A DNA stretch of 64,000 nt from UBA10348 sp002469915 (lineage in GTDB: Bacteria; Bacteroidota; Rhodothermia; Rhodothermales; UBA10348). Position 1 is the first letter of the stretch. Each line of letters starts with the position of its first letter. The translations under genes and the position numbers were made by a program. The stretch covers positions 124,001 to 188,000 of the forward strand of contig JAQWHM010000017.1 of NCBI GenBank assembly GCA_029249345.1. The letters are read 5' to 3'. Below the pieces are notes generated by a model, which worked only from the letters and a program-made list of their open reading frames with translations, was not told the DNA's origin and ran no database searches. This document shows, in pieces, positions 15,637 to 23,685 of the stretch.

Positions 15637-18600
15637 ATGTCTACAATTAATAAATTCAAGAAAGTCCGGCTGTTTAAGCTGGCTAAAGAATTCAACGTTT
15701 CCGTTGATGTGCTTGTCGAGCACATCAACGATTCGGACTTCAGTGATGCGCTGACCGGTTCTGGAATAAATGCTGCGATAACTACAGAAGCGGCTCACGA
15801 AGACCTGCTGGATTACTTCGCGGATGATCGTGTTCAAGCCGAACGTATCAAGAAGAAGCGTGCTGCTCTTCACGAGGACGAAGAAGGTCCAGAAGAGGGC
15901 ACAGAAGGTTCCGAAGAAGCACCTGCTGAAGAGATTGTACATGAAACTGAGGCTGAGGCTGAGGTTGAAGTTGAGGTAGTTCCTGAACCTGAGCCTGAAG
16001 TAGAACCGGAGCCAGAAGTGGCATCGGCACCCGAAGAAACTCCGGTTGCCGAGGAAGCGGTAAAAGAAGAAGCTCAGCCTGAACCTGTTACTGCGGATGA
16101 GACTGCAACTGCGGTCGAGGATGCGGTTGAGGATGTGGCTGAAGTCGCAGAAACGACAGTAGCAGAGCAACCAGCCGAGGACGTCAAGCCAGAGGCTGCT
16201 GCGGAAGTACCCGAAGCAACGGATGAGGTCGCCACCTCTGAAGAAAAAGGGGAAGCTCCTGTCGTAGATGCAGTTGTTGAAGATGCGGCTAGCGAGCCTG
16301 TTGCTGATACTACGTCGGCTACTGAGCCTGCCGCTGAGCCGGAGGTCACAGAGAGCACAGCAAGTGAAGAGCCGACTAAGGCTTCGGACGGGGCTGAAGT
16401 CGCAGATGCTTCTGACGTGGCCGATGCTGCAAACGATACAGCGGCTTCTAGAACAGAAGAACCTGTTGAAGAGGCACCAGCAGTGCCGGAAGGAGGAGAA
16501 GATGCACCCGCAATGTCAGAGGAGGATTCCTCAGTATTAGCTGCAGATCGATATAAGCTCACGGGTACTAAAGTCCTGGGCAAGATTGACTTAGGCAAAG
16601 TAGAAGATGCGGAGCCTGGTTCGAAAAGGAAACGCAAGCGCAAGCGCAAACGTATTCCTGGAGCGCCAGACACACCTACAGCAAGCAAAAAGCCGGCTGC
16701 AAAAGAATCTGCAGCTTCCAAGAAGAAGAAAAGGAAAAGAGGACCTGCGGTCGACGAGAAAGACGTTGAGGCAACCCTTCAAGAAACACTTCGTGAACTT
16801 CAAGACGGCGCTAGCCGGGTCCGTCAGAAACGAAGACGTCAAAGAAGGGAGGACCGTGCGGCAGAGCGTGATCGGGCAGACGAGGAACAGGCCGATCAGT
16901 CAAGTATCCTTGAAGTCACCGAGTTCGTTTCTACGGGCGAATTGGCCAACTTGATGGATGTCCAGGTCACAGAAGTGATCAGCGTGCTTTTCGCCGCGGG
17001 TATGGTAGTTTCTATTAACCAGCGTCTCGATGCGGACACCATCACCATTGTGGCTGATGAATTCGGATTCGAAGTCGACTTTATTACCGAGTTCACCGGT
17101 TCTGACATTGAAATTGAAGAGGATGATCCTAAAGATCTGAAACCTCGTGCACCTGTCGTTACCGTTATGGGTCACGTGGATCATGGTAAAACGTCCCTTC
17201 TGGATTATATCCGAAGCGAAGATGTGGTTGCCGGAGAAGCTGGAGGAATTACTCAGCATATTGGCGCCTACCAAGTCACGCTCAATAGTGGGAAACGTGT
17301 CACATTCTTGGATACACCTGGTCATGAAGCCTTTACGGCCATGCGTGCCCGTGGTGCTCAGGTAACAGACGTGGTCATCTTGGTTGTTGCGGCGGATGAT
17401 GCTGTGATGCCCCAGACGGTTGAGGCTATTAATCATGCTCAAGCTGCTGGCGTCCCAATCGTTGTAGCGATTAATAAGATTGATAAACCCGATGTCAATG
17501 TAGATCGGGTAATGCAGCAACTTGCTGACCAGAATGTGTTGGTTGAGCAGTGGGGCGGTAAGATCCAGTGCGAAAAGGTTTCTGCTCATTCAGGTCAGGG
17601 TATTCCTGAGTTGCTTGATAAAGTCCTGCTGGAATCGGAAATGCTGGATCTGAAGGCAAATCCGGATCGAAACGCAGTCAGTACAGTCATCGAATCCCGT
17701 CTTGAAAAAGGTCGCGGTAATGTTGCTACAGTGCTGGTACAAAATGGTACGTTGAAAGTGGGCGACCCTTTCATTGCTGGTATCCATTCAGGCCGAATCC
17801 GCGCTATGTTCGACGAAAGAGATCGACGAATTGAAGAAGTCGGTCCTTCTCACCCGGCCCTTGTGATTGGTCTGGACGGATCACCTGAAGTGGGTGATAC
17901 CTTCTTAGTACTCGACGATGAGAAAGAAGCACGCGAAATTGCGGCTAAGCGTCAGCAAATACACCGGGAGCAGTCTCTAAGACAACGCAAGCATATCACC
18001 TTGGACGAGATTGGACGCCGATTGGCGTTGGGTCAGTTCAACGAGTTAAACTTGATCGTGAAAGGAGATGTGGCTGGTTCTGTTGAAGCGCTATCTGATT
18101 CCTTGATGAAGTTGGGCAACGAAGAAGTAGTCGTCAATATTATCCATAAGGGTGTTGGTGCGATCAACGAGAGCGATGTAGTTCTGGCATCGGCTTCGGA
18201 CGCCATCATTATTGGTTTCCAGGTTCGACCTGCTGTGGGCGCACGCCAAGCAGCAGAGCGTGAGGAGATCGATATCCGCCTCTACTCTGTGATTTATCAT
18301 GCTATTGAGGAAGTACGAGACGCTCTTGAGGGGCTTCTATCTCCTGATAAGCATGAAAACATCACCGGTGTCGCTGAAGTCAGAGAAACCTTCAAAGTAC
18401 CCAAGCAGGGTATGATTGCTGGTTGCCACGTGATTGAAGGGAAAATCCGTAGACCAGATAAAATTCACCTCATCCGTGAGGGCGTCGTCATTTATGATGG
18501 TACTCTGGCATCGTTGAAGCGATTCAAAGATGATGTAAAAGAAGTGCTAGCTGGCTATGATTGCGGAATGGGCGTTCTCAACTTTAATGATCTAAAAGTT

Positions 18601-18657
18601 GGTGACCAGATCGAGTCATACGAGATCGTTGAGACCAAACGTACGCTGGACAGCTAA
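15637..18657 (+). CDS. infB: Translation initiation factor IF-2 with long acidic N-terminal extension
   Basis: GTPase that places initiator tRNA on the 30S subunit. It has 1006 residues. Residues 1-75 form the small N-terminal DNA/ribosome-binding-like IF2N fold (RLFKLAKEFNVSVDVLVEHI). About 75-300 is low-complexity E/A/P/V/T sequence, and a basic patch (KRKRKRKRKR) lies near 330. A second IF2N-like segment is at about 425-485. The GTPase follows: G1 GHVDHGKT at 512-519, G3 DTPGHE, G4 NKID. Then come domain II, domain III and the tRNA-binding domain IV. The core is standard; only the linker is unusual in length and acidity. Strong codon regularity of the linker suggests slippage-driven growth. 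Confidence 0.97.
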   Translation: MSTINKFKKVRLFKLAKEFNVSVDVLVEHINDSDFSDALTGSGINAAITTEAAHEDLLDYFADDRVQAERIKKKRAALHEDEEGPEEGTEGSEEAPAEEIVHETEAEAEVEVEVVPEPEPEVEPEPEVASAPEETPVAEEAVKEEAQPEPVTADETATAVEDAVEDVAEVAETTVAEQPAEDVKPEAAAEVPEATDEVATSEEKGEAPVVDAVVEDAASEPVADTTSATEPAAEPEVTESTASEEPTKASDGAEVADASDVADAANDTAASRTEEPVEEAPAVPEGGEDAPAMSEEDSSVLAADRYKLTGTKVLGKIDLGKVEDAEPGSKRKRKRKRKRIPGAPDTPTASKKPAAKESAASKKKKRKRGPAVDEKDVEATLQETLRELQDGASRVRQKRRRQRREDRAAERDRADEEQADQSSILEVTEFVSTGELANLMDVQVTEVISVLFAAGMVVSINQRLDADTITIVADEFGFEVDFITEFTGSDIEIEEDDPKDLKPRAPVVTVMGHVDHGKTSLLDYIRSEDVVAGEAGGITQHIGAYQVTLNSGKRVTFLDTPGHEAFTAMRARGAQVTDVVILVVAADDAVMPQTVEAINHAQAAGVPIVVAINKIDKPDVNVDRVMQQLADQNVLVEQWGGKIQCEKVSAHSGQGIPELLDKVLLESEMLDLKANPDRNAVSTVIESRLEKGRGNVATVLVQNGTLKVGDPFIAGIHSGRIRAMFDERDRRIEEVGPSHPALVIGLDGSPEVGDTFLVLDDEKEAREIAAKRQQIHREQSLRQRKHITLDEIGRRLALGQFNELNLIVKGDVAGSVEALSDSLMKLGNEEVVVNIIHKGVGAINESDVVLASASDAIIIGFQVRPAVGARQAAEREEIDIRLYSVIYHAIEEVRDALEGLLSPDKHENITGVAEVRETFKVPKQGMIAGCHVIEGKIRRPDKIHLIREGVVIYDGTLASLKRFKDDVKEVLAGYDCGMGVLNFNDLKVGDQIESYEIVETKRTLDS

Positions 18658-18684
18658 GCGCCTTATTGATAAATAGGAGTTAGG

Positions 18685-19086
18685 ATGAGTATCCGCACTG
18701 AGCGTGTTGCAAGTTTATTTCAGCGAGAGATTGCTGGCATACTGTCGTCAGAGTTTGCCGATCAACTGCATCCAATGGTCACCGTTACCGGTGTAAGGGT
18801 GACAAACGACCTTTCGATAGCCTACATATATGTCTCTGTAATGGGCGATTCGGTTGCCCAGAAGAATGGTGTGCTTGCAAAGCTGAAGGATCTGACTCCT
18901 AAAATCCGAAAGGTTTTTGCTAGCGCTATTCGTCATCAGGTTAAAAGTATCCCTGAACTACGATTCTTTCTTGATGAGACATTAGAGAACGCCAATAAGA
19001 TGGACGCTTTATTCGGCAAAATTGAAGAAGAGCGGCAGCGCTTAGGCCTGAGCGAACCCTCTTCAGCAGAAACCGACTCAGACTGA
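18685..19086 (+). CDS. rbfA: Ribosome-binding factor A
   Basis: KH-like cold-adaptation factor that helps mature the 16S 5' end in the 30S subunit. It has 133 residues. The RTERVASLFQREIAGIL start and the conserved VTVTGVRVTNDLSIAYIYVSV strand region are clear, as is SIPELRFFLDETLENANKMD. AGGAG lies 5 bases before the ATG, one of the clear Shine-Dalgarno sites in the window. It follows infB by 27 bp in the conserved operon. Confidence 0.95.
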   Translation: MSIRTERVASLFQREIAGILSSEFADQLHPMVTVTGVRVTNDLSIAYIYVSVMGDSVAQKNGVLAKLKDLTPKIRKVFASAIRHQVKSIPELRFFLDETLENANKMDALFGKIEEERQRLGLSEPSSAETDSD

Positions 19087-19092
19087 GCCAGC

Positions 19093-19815
19093 ATGGCATT
19101 GGCCCCAGATCCCACTCAAGTCCCGATTTCCAAGAAAGACTCACCCGTCATTTCTTGGGATCCGCTCGTATTGCTGATTGATAAACCGAAGGGCTTGACT
19201 TCCTTTGATGTCATTAGGCGACTGAGAAGGGTTTCTCCTATTCGCAAAATTGGTCATGCTGGCACTTTGGACCCAATGGCGACTGGGCTGTTAATATGTC
19301 TTTCCGGTAAAGCAACGCGTCTCATGAATCACTTCATGGGGCAACGAAAGATTTATACGGGTGTTATCCGATTAGGGCAAACAACCCCCTCTTTTGATGC
19401 TGAAACCGAAGTAGAGTCTACTGAAGACATCTCACACCTTACTTCCGAGATGCTCGACCAGGCTCGCACTCGTTTTGTGGGAGAAATCACACAATACACG
19501 CCTATTTACTCAGCTGTAAAGGTGGGGGGTGAACGATTGTATAAGAAGGCACGCCGTGGGGAGTCTATTCCGACGCCCCCTCGTCAGGTTACGGTTCATC
19601 GTTTCGAACTGGGAGAGAGGACTGGATCAGATCTTCCATTCGAAGTGGAATGCTCAAGCGGCACCTACATTCGCAGTATAGCACACGAATTTGGCCAACT
19701 ATTAGGTGTGGGTGGGCATTTGGTTGTGTTAAGGCGCACGCATTCGGGCTCATTTGTAGCCAATGATGCGTGGGACTTGTCAGAGTTACTGAAGGCGGCC
19801 GGTACGGATCAATGA
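19093..19815 (+). CDS. truB: tRNA pseudouridine-55 synthase TruB
   Basis: Makes pseudouridine 55 in the T-loop of tRNAs. It has 240 residues, slightly short because the C-terminal PUA-like part is reduced. The motif KIGHAGTLDPMATGLL carries catalytic Asp60, preceded by IDKPKGLTSFDVI. The segment KIYTGVIRLGQTTPSFDAE and the CSSGTYIRSIAHEFG motif are also typical. It begins 6 bp after rbfA and overlaps ribF by ATGA, so the operon continues. Confidence 0.95.
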   Translation: MALAPDPTQVPISKKDSPVISWDPLVLLIDKPKGLTSFDVIRRLRRVSPIRKIGHAGTLDPMATGLLICLSGKATRLMNHFMGQRKIYTGVIRLGQTTPSFDAETEVESTEDISHLTSEMLDQARTRFVGEITQYTPIYSAVKVGGERLYKKARRGESIPTPPRQVTVHRFELGERTGSDLPFEVECSSGTYIRSIAHEFGQLLGVGGHLVVLRRTHSGSFVANDAWDLSELLKAAGTDQ

Positions 19816-20750
19816 CACGGCCAAACTACATATTTGGTGTAGCTCCGAAAACGGGTTCTGTACTTTCCATAGGTAGTTTCGATGGACTGCACCTCGGGCA
19901 CCAATCGATTCTAAACCAGGTAATCAGCCTCTCTGACCGTCTTAAGTTGCCTTCTATTGTGGCTTCATTTGATCCGCACCCGCGAGAGGTTTTATCCCAG
20001 GATTACCCTCACCTTTTGTCACCAGGAAGCGAAAAGACGGCATTGCTCGAGTCTTTTTCAATCGACGCCTTTGGGTTGATCCCATTTACAAAGATGATGT
20101 CTTTCGTCGAACCGGAAGAATTTGTCGAGCATGTTTTGGTGAAGCATATGCTAACCAAGGCTGTGGTAGTCGGTTATGATCACCGTTTCGGTAGAAACCG
20201 GCGGGGCGACTTCGATATGCTTTGTCGTCTGGGAAAGCAGTTTGATTTTGAAGTTCACGAATGCGAGGCGGTAAGTGATGCCGATCTTCCGATCTCCTCT
20301 TCTAGGATTCGTACCCTGCTGCAACAGGGGACAGTCGATGAGGCTGCTCATCAACTAGGTCGAAGATATTCGATTGGTGGAGAGATTATTCGAGGGGCTG
20401 GCAGAGGTCGAACCCTTGGCGTTCCAACGGCGAACCTCATTCCCGATCACGAAAGAAAACTGGTACCCTTAAGTGGAGTGTATGCGGTAAAGGTCGACGT
20501 TCCTCATCTGAAGGGTCGATTCGACGGGATGATGAATATCGGAACTCGTCCTACATTTGACGGAAAATCGGGGATTCACCTAGAAGTGCATCTTTTTGAC
20601 TTCGATGATGACTTGTACGATCGTGAACTTCGTGTTGAATTTCATGAAAGAGTGAGGGATGAGCAGCGATTTAGTTTCAAAGAGGCGCTCATAGCGCAAC
20701 TTAAGCTGGACAGTGAGCGTTGCAGGCGCTCGTTGAGCGGAATATCTTAA
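19812..20750 (+). CDS. ribF: Bifunctional riboflavin kinase / FAD synthetase
   Basis: Converts riboflavin to FMN and FMN to FAD. It has 312 residues from ATG 19812, which overlaps the truB stop. The N-terminal nucleotidyltransferase half has GSFDGLHLGHQSIL (the family G-x-FDGxHxGH motif), FDPHP and SSSRIRTLL. The C-terminal kinase half has GAGRGRTLGVPTANLIP and MNIGTRPTFDG. Both halves are complete. Association with truB and rpsO is conserved in many bacteria. Confidence 0.95.
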   Translation: MTRPNYIFGVAPKTGSVLSIGSFDGLHLGHQSILNQVISLSDRLKLPSIVASFDPHPREVLSQDYPHLLSPGSEKTALLESFSIDAFGLIPFTKMMSFVEPEEFVEHVLVKHMLTKAVVVGYDHRFGRNRRGDFDMLCRLGKQFDFEVHECEAVSDADLPISSSRIRTLLQQGTVDEAAHQLGRRYSIGGEIIRGAGRGRTLGVPTANLIPDHERKLVPLSGVYAVKVDVPHLKGRFDGMMNIGTRPTFDGKSGIHLEVHLFDFDDDLYDRELRVEFHERVRDEQRFSFKEALIAQLKLDSERCRRSLSGIS

Positions 20751-20867
20751 CGGAGGGCGTCTCCCGCCCGATTTAATTTAACAGCAGGAATTCGATCCCG
20801 ATCAAGCAGCTCGCTGCCGGGAATCCGGGTTCTTCTTTACGATGGTAAAATCTAAAGAGGTTCTCTA

Positions 20868-21134
20868 ATGATAACCAAAGAACAAAAAATCGAACTCATT
20901 GAGAAGTTCGGAAAAGGCGGAGCTGACACCGGTACATCCGAAGTACAGATCGCCATATTCTCCACCAGAATCAAAGAACTGACGGAGCATCTAAAAACCC
21001 ACACGAAGGATCACTCGACCCGTCGCGGTCTATTGAAACTCGTAGGTAAAAGACGCCGTCTTCTTAATTATCTGATGGATACAGACATTGAGCGGTATCG
21101 CGCAGTCATCGCTGAACTGGGCATCCGTAAATAA
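20868..21134 (+). CDS. rpsO: 30S ribosomal protein S15
   Basis: 88 residues, the standard length for uS15, which binds 16S rRNA early in 30S assembly. Typical stretches are present: KFGKGGADTGTSEVQIAIFS, then HLKTHTKDHSTRRGLLKLVG and KRRRLLNYL. The 117 bp upstream leader could hold the S15 autoregulatory structure, but I cannot model it reliably. It precedes pnp, as in E. coli, with a perfect hairpin between the two genes. Confidence 0.97.
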   Translation: MITKEQKIELIEKFGKGGADTGTSEVQIAIFSTRIKELTEHLKTHTKDHSTRRGLLKLVGKRRRLLNYLMDTDIERYRAVIAELGIRK

Positions 21135-21140
21135 GCCATT

Positions 21141-21171
21141 GCGGGGCGATCGCTTTTAGCGATCGCCCCGC
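21141..21171 (+). terminator. Perfect 13 bp hairpin between rpsO and pnp
   Basis: Arms 21141-21153 and 21159-21171 are exact inverted repeats with loop TTTTA. The stem includes the palindromic octamer GCGATCGC in each arm. There is no T-run after it, so it may be a leaky terminator, an RNase III processing site or a 3'-end stabiliser for rpsO mRNA. The equivalent place in E. coli has a terminator and RNase III sites. Confidence 0.55.
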
Positions 21172-21219
21172 GAGTGTTTCTGCCCCCTCCAACTTCTTTC
21201 CGGGAAGGGTCAGATCAGC

Positions 21220-21257
21220 TGAGGTAGAAATCGTGATTGCGATATGTTCTCACCTCA
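21220..21257 (+). promoter_or_regulatory. Possible pnp leader stem-loop
   Basis: TGAGGT (21220-21225) pairs with ACCTCA (21252-21257), with an inner ATCG/CGAT pair (21230-21233/21240-21243). It lies 45 bp before the pnp start. In E. coli the pnp leader forms a stem cleaved by RNase III for PNPase autoregulation; by position this could play a similar part. The stem is short, so this is tentative. Confidence 0.3.
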
Positions 21258-21301
21258 ATATTGTATGTGTAGGAAAGCAAGAAAAAACAGACGAATAGAT
21301 T

Positions 21302-23542
21302 ATGTCAGTAGCAACAATCCGGGAAGTAGAGATAGCCCCCGGAAAAGTCCTAACCCTCGAAACGGGTCGCCTCGCCAAGCAGGCAGGTGGTTCAGTTGTA
21401 GCAAGGATGGGCGACACAATGGTATTGTGTACAGCGGTTCTAGCAACCGAAGCACGGGAAGGACAGAGCTTTTTCCCTCTTACGGTTGATTACCGTGAAA
21501 AATTTAGCGCAGCAGGTAAGATCCCTGGAGGATTTATCAAGCGTGAAGGAAGGTCCACTGATAAAGAGACCCTTTCCTCTCGCCTAATTGACCGCTGCCT
21601 GCGTCCCCTTTTCGGAGACAACTTCTTCAATGAAGTTCAGATCATTTGTAGCGTCATGTCTGCAGATGAAGATAATGACGGCGATGTAGTTGCCGGTGTA
21701 GGTGCGTCTGCAGCTTTGATGCTTGCCGGTGCACCATTTGATGGTCCTATCGCTCAGGTCCGTGTTGGCCGTGTTGAAGGCGAGTATGTCATCAATCCAA
21801 CATTTGAAGAGCTCGCATCTTCTGATATCAACCTGATCGTCGCTGGAAAAAGCGATGCCATTGTGATGGTTGAAGGCGAGATGGACGAAGTATCCGAAGA
21901 AGACATGCTAGGGGCGTTAGCTTTTGGGCATGAAACAATCAAAGTGCTTTGCCAAGCCCAGATTGATCTGGTAGCAGATTTCGGTGGAGCCAAAGAATTT
22001 GAATTCACGCCAGTTGGTCTTCCTGAAGGCGTCGTAGACAAGGTTCGCGATTTTGCTGCGGATACGCTGGAAGAGCATATCCTCAAGCCATATTCGAAAG
22101 AAACCTTTTACGGTGGTATTTCCGATATCAAAAAGCAGGTTCTCGTTCATTTCTTAGGAGAAGGCGAAGATGCGGTCTCTGAAACAGAAGAAGGATGGAC
22201 CAAGTCAGATATCAAAGAAGCTGTTGGCAAAGTCGAATCTGATGTTATGCGTGAGTTGATCATGCGTGATGGACGTCGTATCGATGGCCGTGGACTCTCC
22301 GATATTCGTGATATCTGGTCAGAAGTTGGCTACCTGCCACGTGTGCATGGATCTGCTGTTTTCACCCGTGGTGAAACACAGGTTATTTCAAGTGTTACGC
22401 TCGGAACAGGCAAAGACGTTCAGCCGGTAGACCAGATCTTCACCACTGAAGACAAACCGTTCTTCCTGCATTACAGCTTCCCACCATTTAGTGTTGGTGA
22501 GGCTCGCTTCCTTAGAGGCCCAGGACGTCGCGAGATCGGTCACGGTATGCTTGCAGAGCGTGCGTTGCAGGGTATGATTCCAAGCCAGGAAGAGTTTCCT
22601 TACACGATCCGCATTAATGCCGACGTACTCGAGTCCAATGGTTCATCTTCGATGGCCAGTGTGTGCTCCGGTTCGATGGCCATGATGGATGCTGGTGTAC
22701 CGCTCAGAAAGCCGGTTTCTGGTATTGCAATGGGTCTCGTCAGTGATGGGAAACGTAATGCCATTCTGAGTGATATTCTGGGTACAGAAGATCACCTTGG
22801 CGATATGGACTTCAAACTGACCGGTACTCGTGATGGTATCACGGCCTGCCAGATGGACATTAAAATCGCTGGCCTTAGCCACGAACTTATGTCGGAAGCT
22901 CTGCACCAAGCAAAAGATGGTCGCCTACACATCTTGGATAAAATGGAAGAGACCATTGAGGAAGCTCGCCATGACCTATCCGCTTATGCTCCGCGACTAA
23001 CGCAGATTACTATTGATGCCAGCTTCATTGGCGCGGTGATTGGCCCAGGTGGTAAAATCATCCAGGGTATTCAGCGCGAAACCAACACGACTCTTGAGAT
23101 TCGTGAAGAAGAAGGCGTTGGTATCGTTGTGATTGCAGCTACAAATGGCGAAGATGCAGCAGCGGCACTTGAGATTGTCAAAGGCATCGTAACAGTACCG
23201 GAAGAAGGAGCCGATTACGAAGGAACGGTTCGTAAAGTCGAAGGCTTTGGTGCCATCGTCGAGATCCTTCCTGGCAAAGAAGGTCTTCTGCACGTATCCG
23301 AACTAGATTACGGATATGTAGAAGATGTACATGCTTACCTACAGGTCGGTGACAAGGTTAAAGTTCAACTAATCGAAGTCCGCGATGACGGAAAGCTTCG
23401 TTTCAGTCGCAAGCCATTCCTAGAGAAGCCAGAAGGCTACGAAGAGCGCCCTCGTGAGCGTCGTGACGGCGGTGGCCGTGGACGTCGTGATGGTGGCCGT
23501 GGTGGTCGCGACGGCGGACGCGGTGGTCGCGATCGTCGATAA
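21302..23542 (+). CDS. pnp: Polyribonucleotide nucleotidyltransferase (PNPase) with RGG-like tail
   Basis: Phosphorolytic 3'-5' exoribonuclease of mRNA turnover. It has 746 residues: two RNase PH-like domains (about 1-230 and 310-545), a KH domain (about 555-615, IGAVIGPGGKIIQGI) and an S1 domain (about 625-695). The catalytic-core segments LRGPGRREIGHGMLAERAL and DILGTEDHLGDMDFKLTGT are present. The last ~30 residues are an Arg/Gly/Asp-rich tail built on repeats of RRDGG and GRGGRDGG, which could add RNA affinity or protein contacts. It follows rpsO, with a stable hairpin after the stop. Confidence 0.97.
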   Translation: MSVATIREVEIAPGKVLTLETGRLAKQAGGSVVARMGDTMVLCTAVLATEAREGQSFFPLTVDYREKFSAAGKIPGGFIKREGRSTDKETLSSRLIDRCLRPLFGDNFFNEVQIICSVMSADEDNDGDVVAGVGASAALMLAGAPFDGPIAQVRVGRVEGEYVINPTFEELASSDINLIVAGKSDAIVMVEGEMDEVSEEDMLGALAFGHETIKVLCQAQIDLVADFGGAKEFEFTPVGLPEGVVDKVRDFAADTLEEHILKPYSKETFYGGISDIKKQVLVHFLGEGEDAVSETEEGWTKSDIKEAVGKVESDVMRELIMRDGRRIDGRGLSDIRDIWSEVGYLPRVHGSAVFTRGETQVISSVTLGTGKDVQPVDQIFTTEDKPFFLHYSFPPFSVGEARFLRGPGRREIGHGMLAERALQGMIPSQEEFPYTIRINADVLESNGSSSMASVCSGSMAMMDAGVPLRKPVSGIAMGLVSDGKRNAILSDILGTEDHLGDMDFKLTGTRDGITACQMDIKIAGLSHELMSEALHQAKDGRLHILDKMEETIEEARHDLSAYAPRLTQITIDASFIGAVIGPGGKIIQGIQRETNTTLEIREEEGVGIVVIAATNGEDAAAALEIVKGIVTVPEEGADYEGTVRKVEGFGAIVEILPGKEGLLHVSELDYGYVEDVHAYLQVGDKVKVQLIEVRDDGKLRFSRKPFLEKPEGYEERPRERRDGGGRGRRDGGRGGRDGGRGGRDRR

Positions 23543-23568
23543 CATCTGCCTCCAGGCTTGATTGATCT

Positions 23569-23600
23569 CGTAGCGGAGGCCACTTGTGGCCTCCGCTACG
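23569..23600 (+). terminator. Strong hairpin after pnp
   Basis: A perfect 14 bp stem (23569-23582 with 23587-23600, loop CTTG) 26 bp after the pnp stop. It is followed by an alternating TATATATA tract rather than pure T. A transcription terminator or mRNA 3' stabiliser is likely. Two smaller hairpins follow before the next gene. Confidence 0.65.
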
Positions 23601-23613
23601 TATATATACCAGT

Positions 23614-23658
23614 TCCACTTTAGTGGGATACGATGAGTTGACCACAACTTTATTGTGG
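23614..23658. repeat. Two small inverted repeats in the pnp-M16 gap
   Basis: CCACT-TT-AGTGG lies at about 23615-23626. CCACAA-CTTTA-TTGTGG lies at 23642-23658, 28 bp before the M16 peptidase start. Both share the CCAC...GTGG ends with the large hairpin upstream. They may be operator or leader structures for the downstream gene, or decayed copies of one palindromic element. Confidence 0.4.
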
Positions 23659-23685
23659 ACCCTTTAGTCGAGAAATCAGAAAAAC

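Noticed and set aside
15487..16721. Long antisense ORFs over nusA and infB (for example 15487-16170 and 16074-16721)
   Set aside because: They come from the repetitive, biased composition of the sense gene; composition is low-complexity and no start signals or homology were recognised.
21146..21166. GCGATCGC octamers as a HIP1-like repeat of cyanobacteria
   Set aside because: Only two copies, both in one hairpin; the rest of the window does not show enrichment and the genes are not cyanobacterial.
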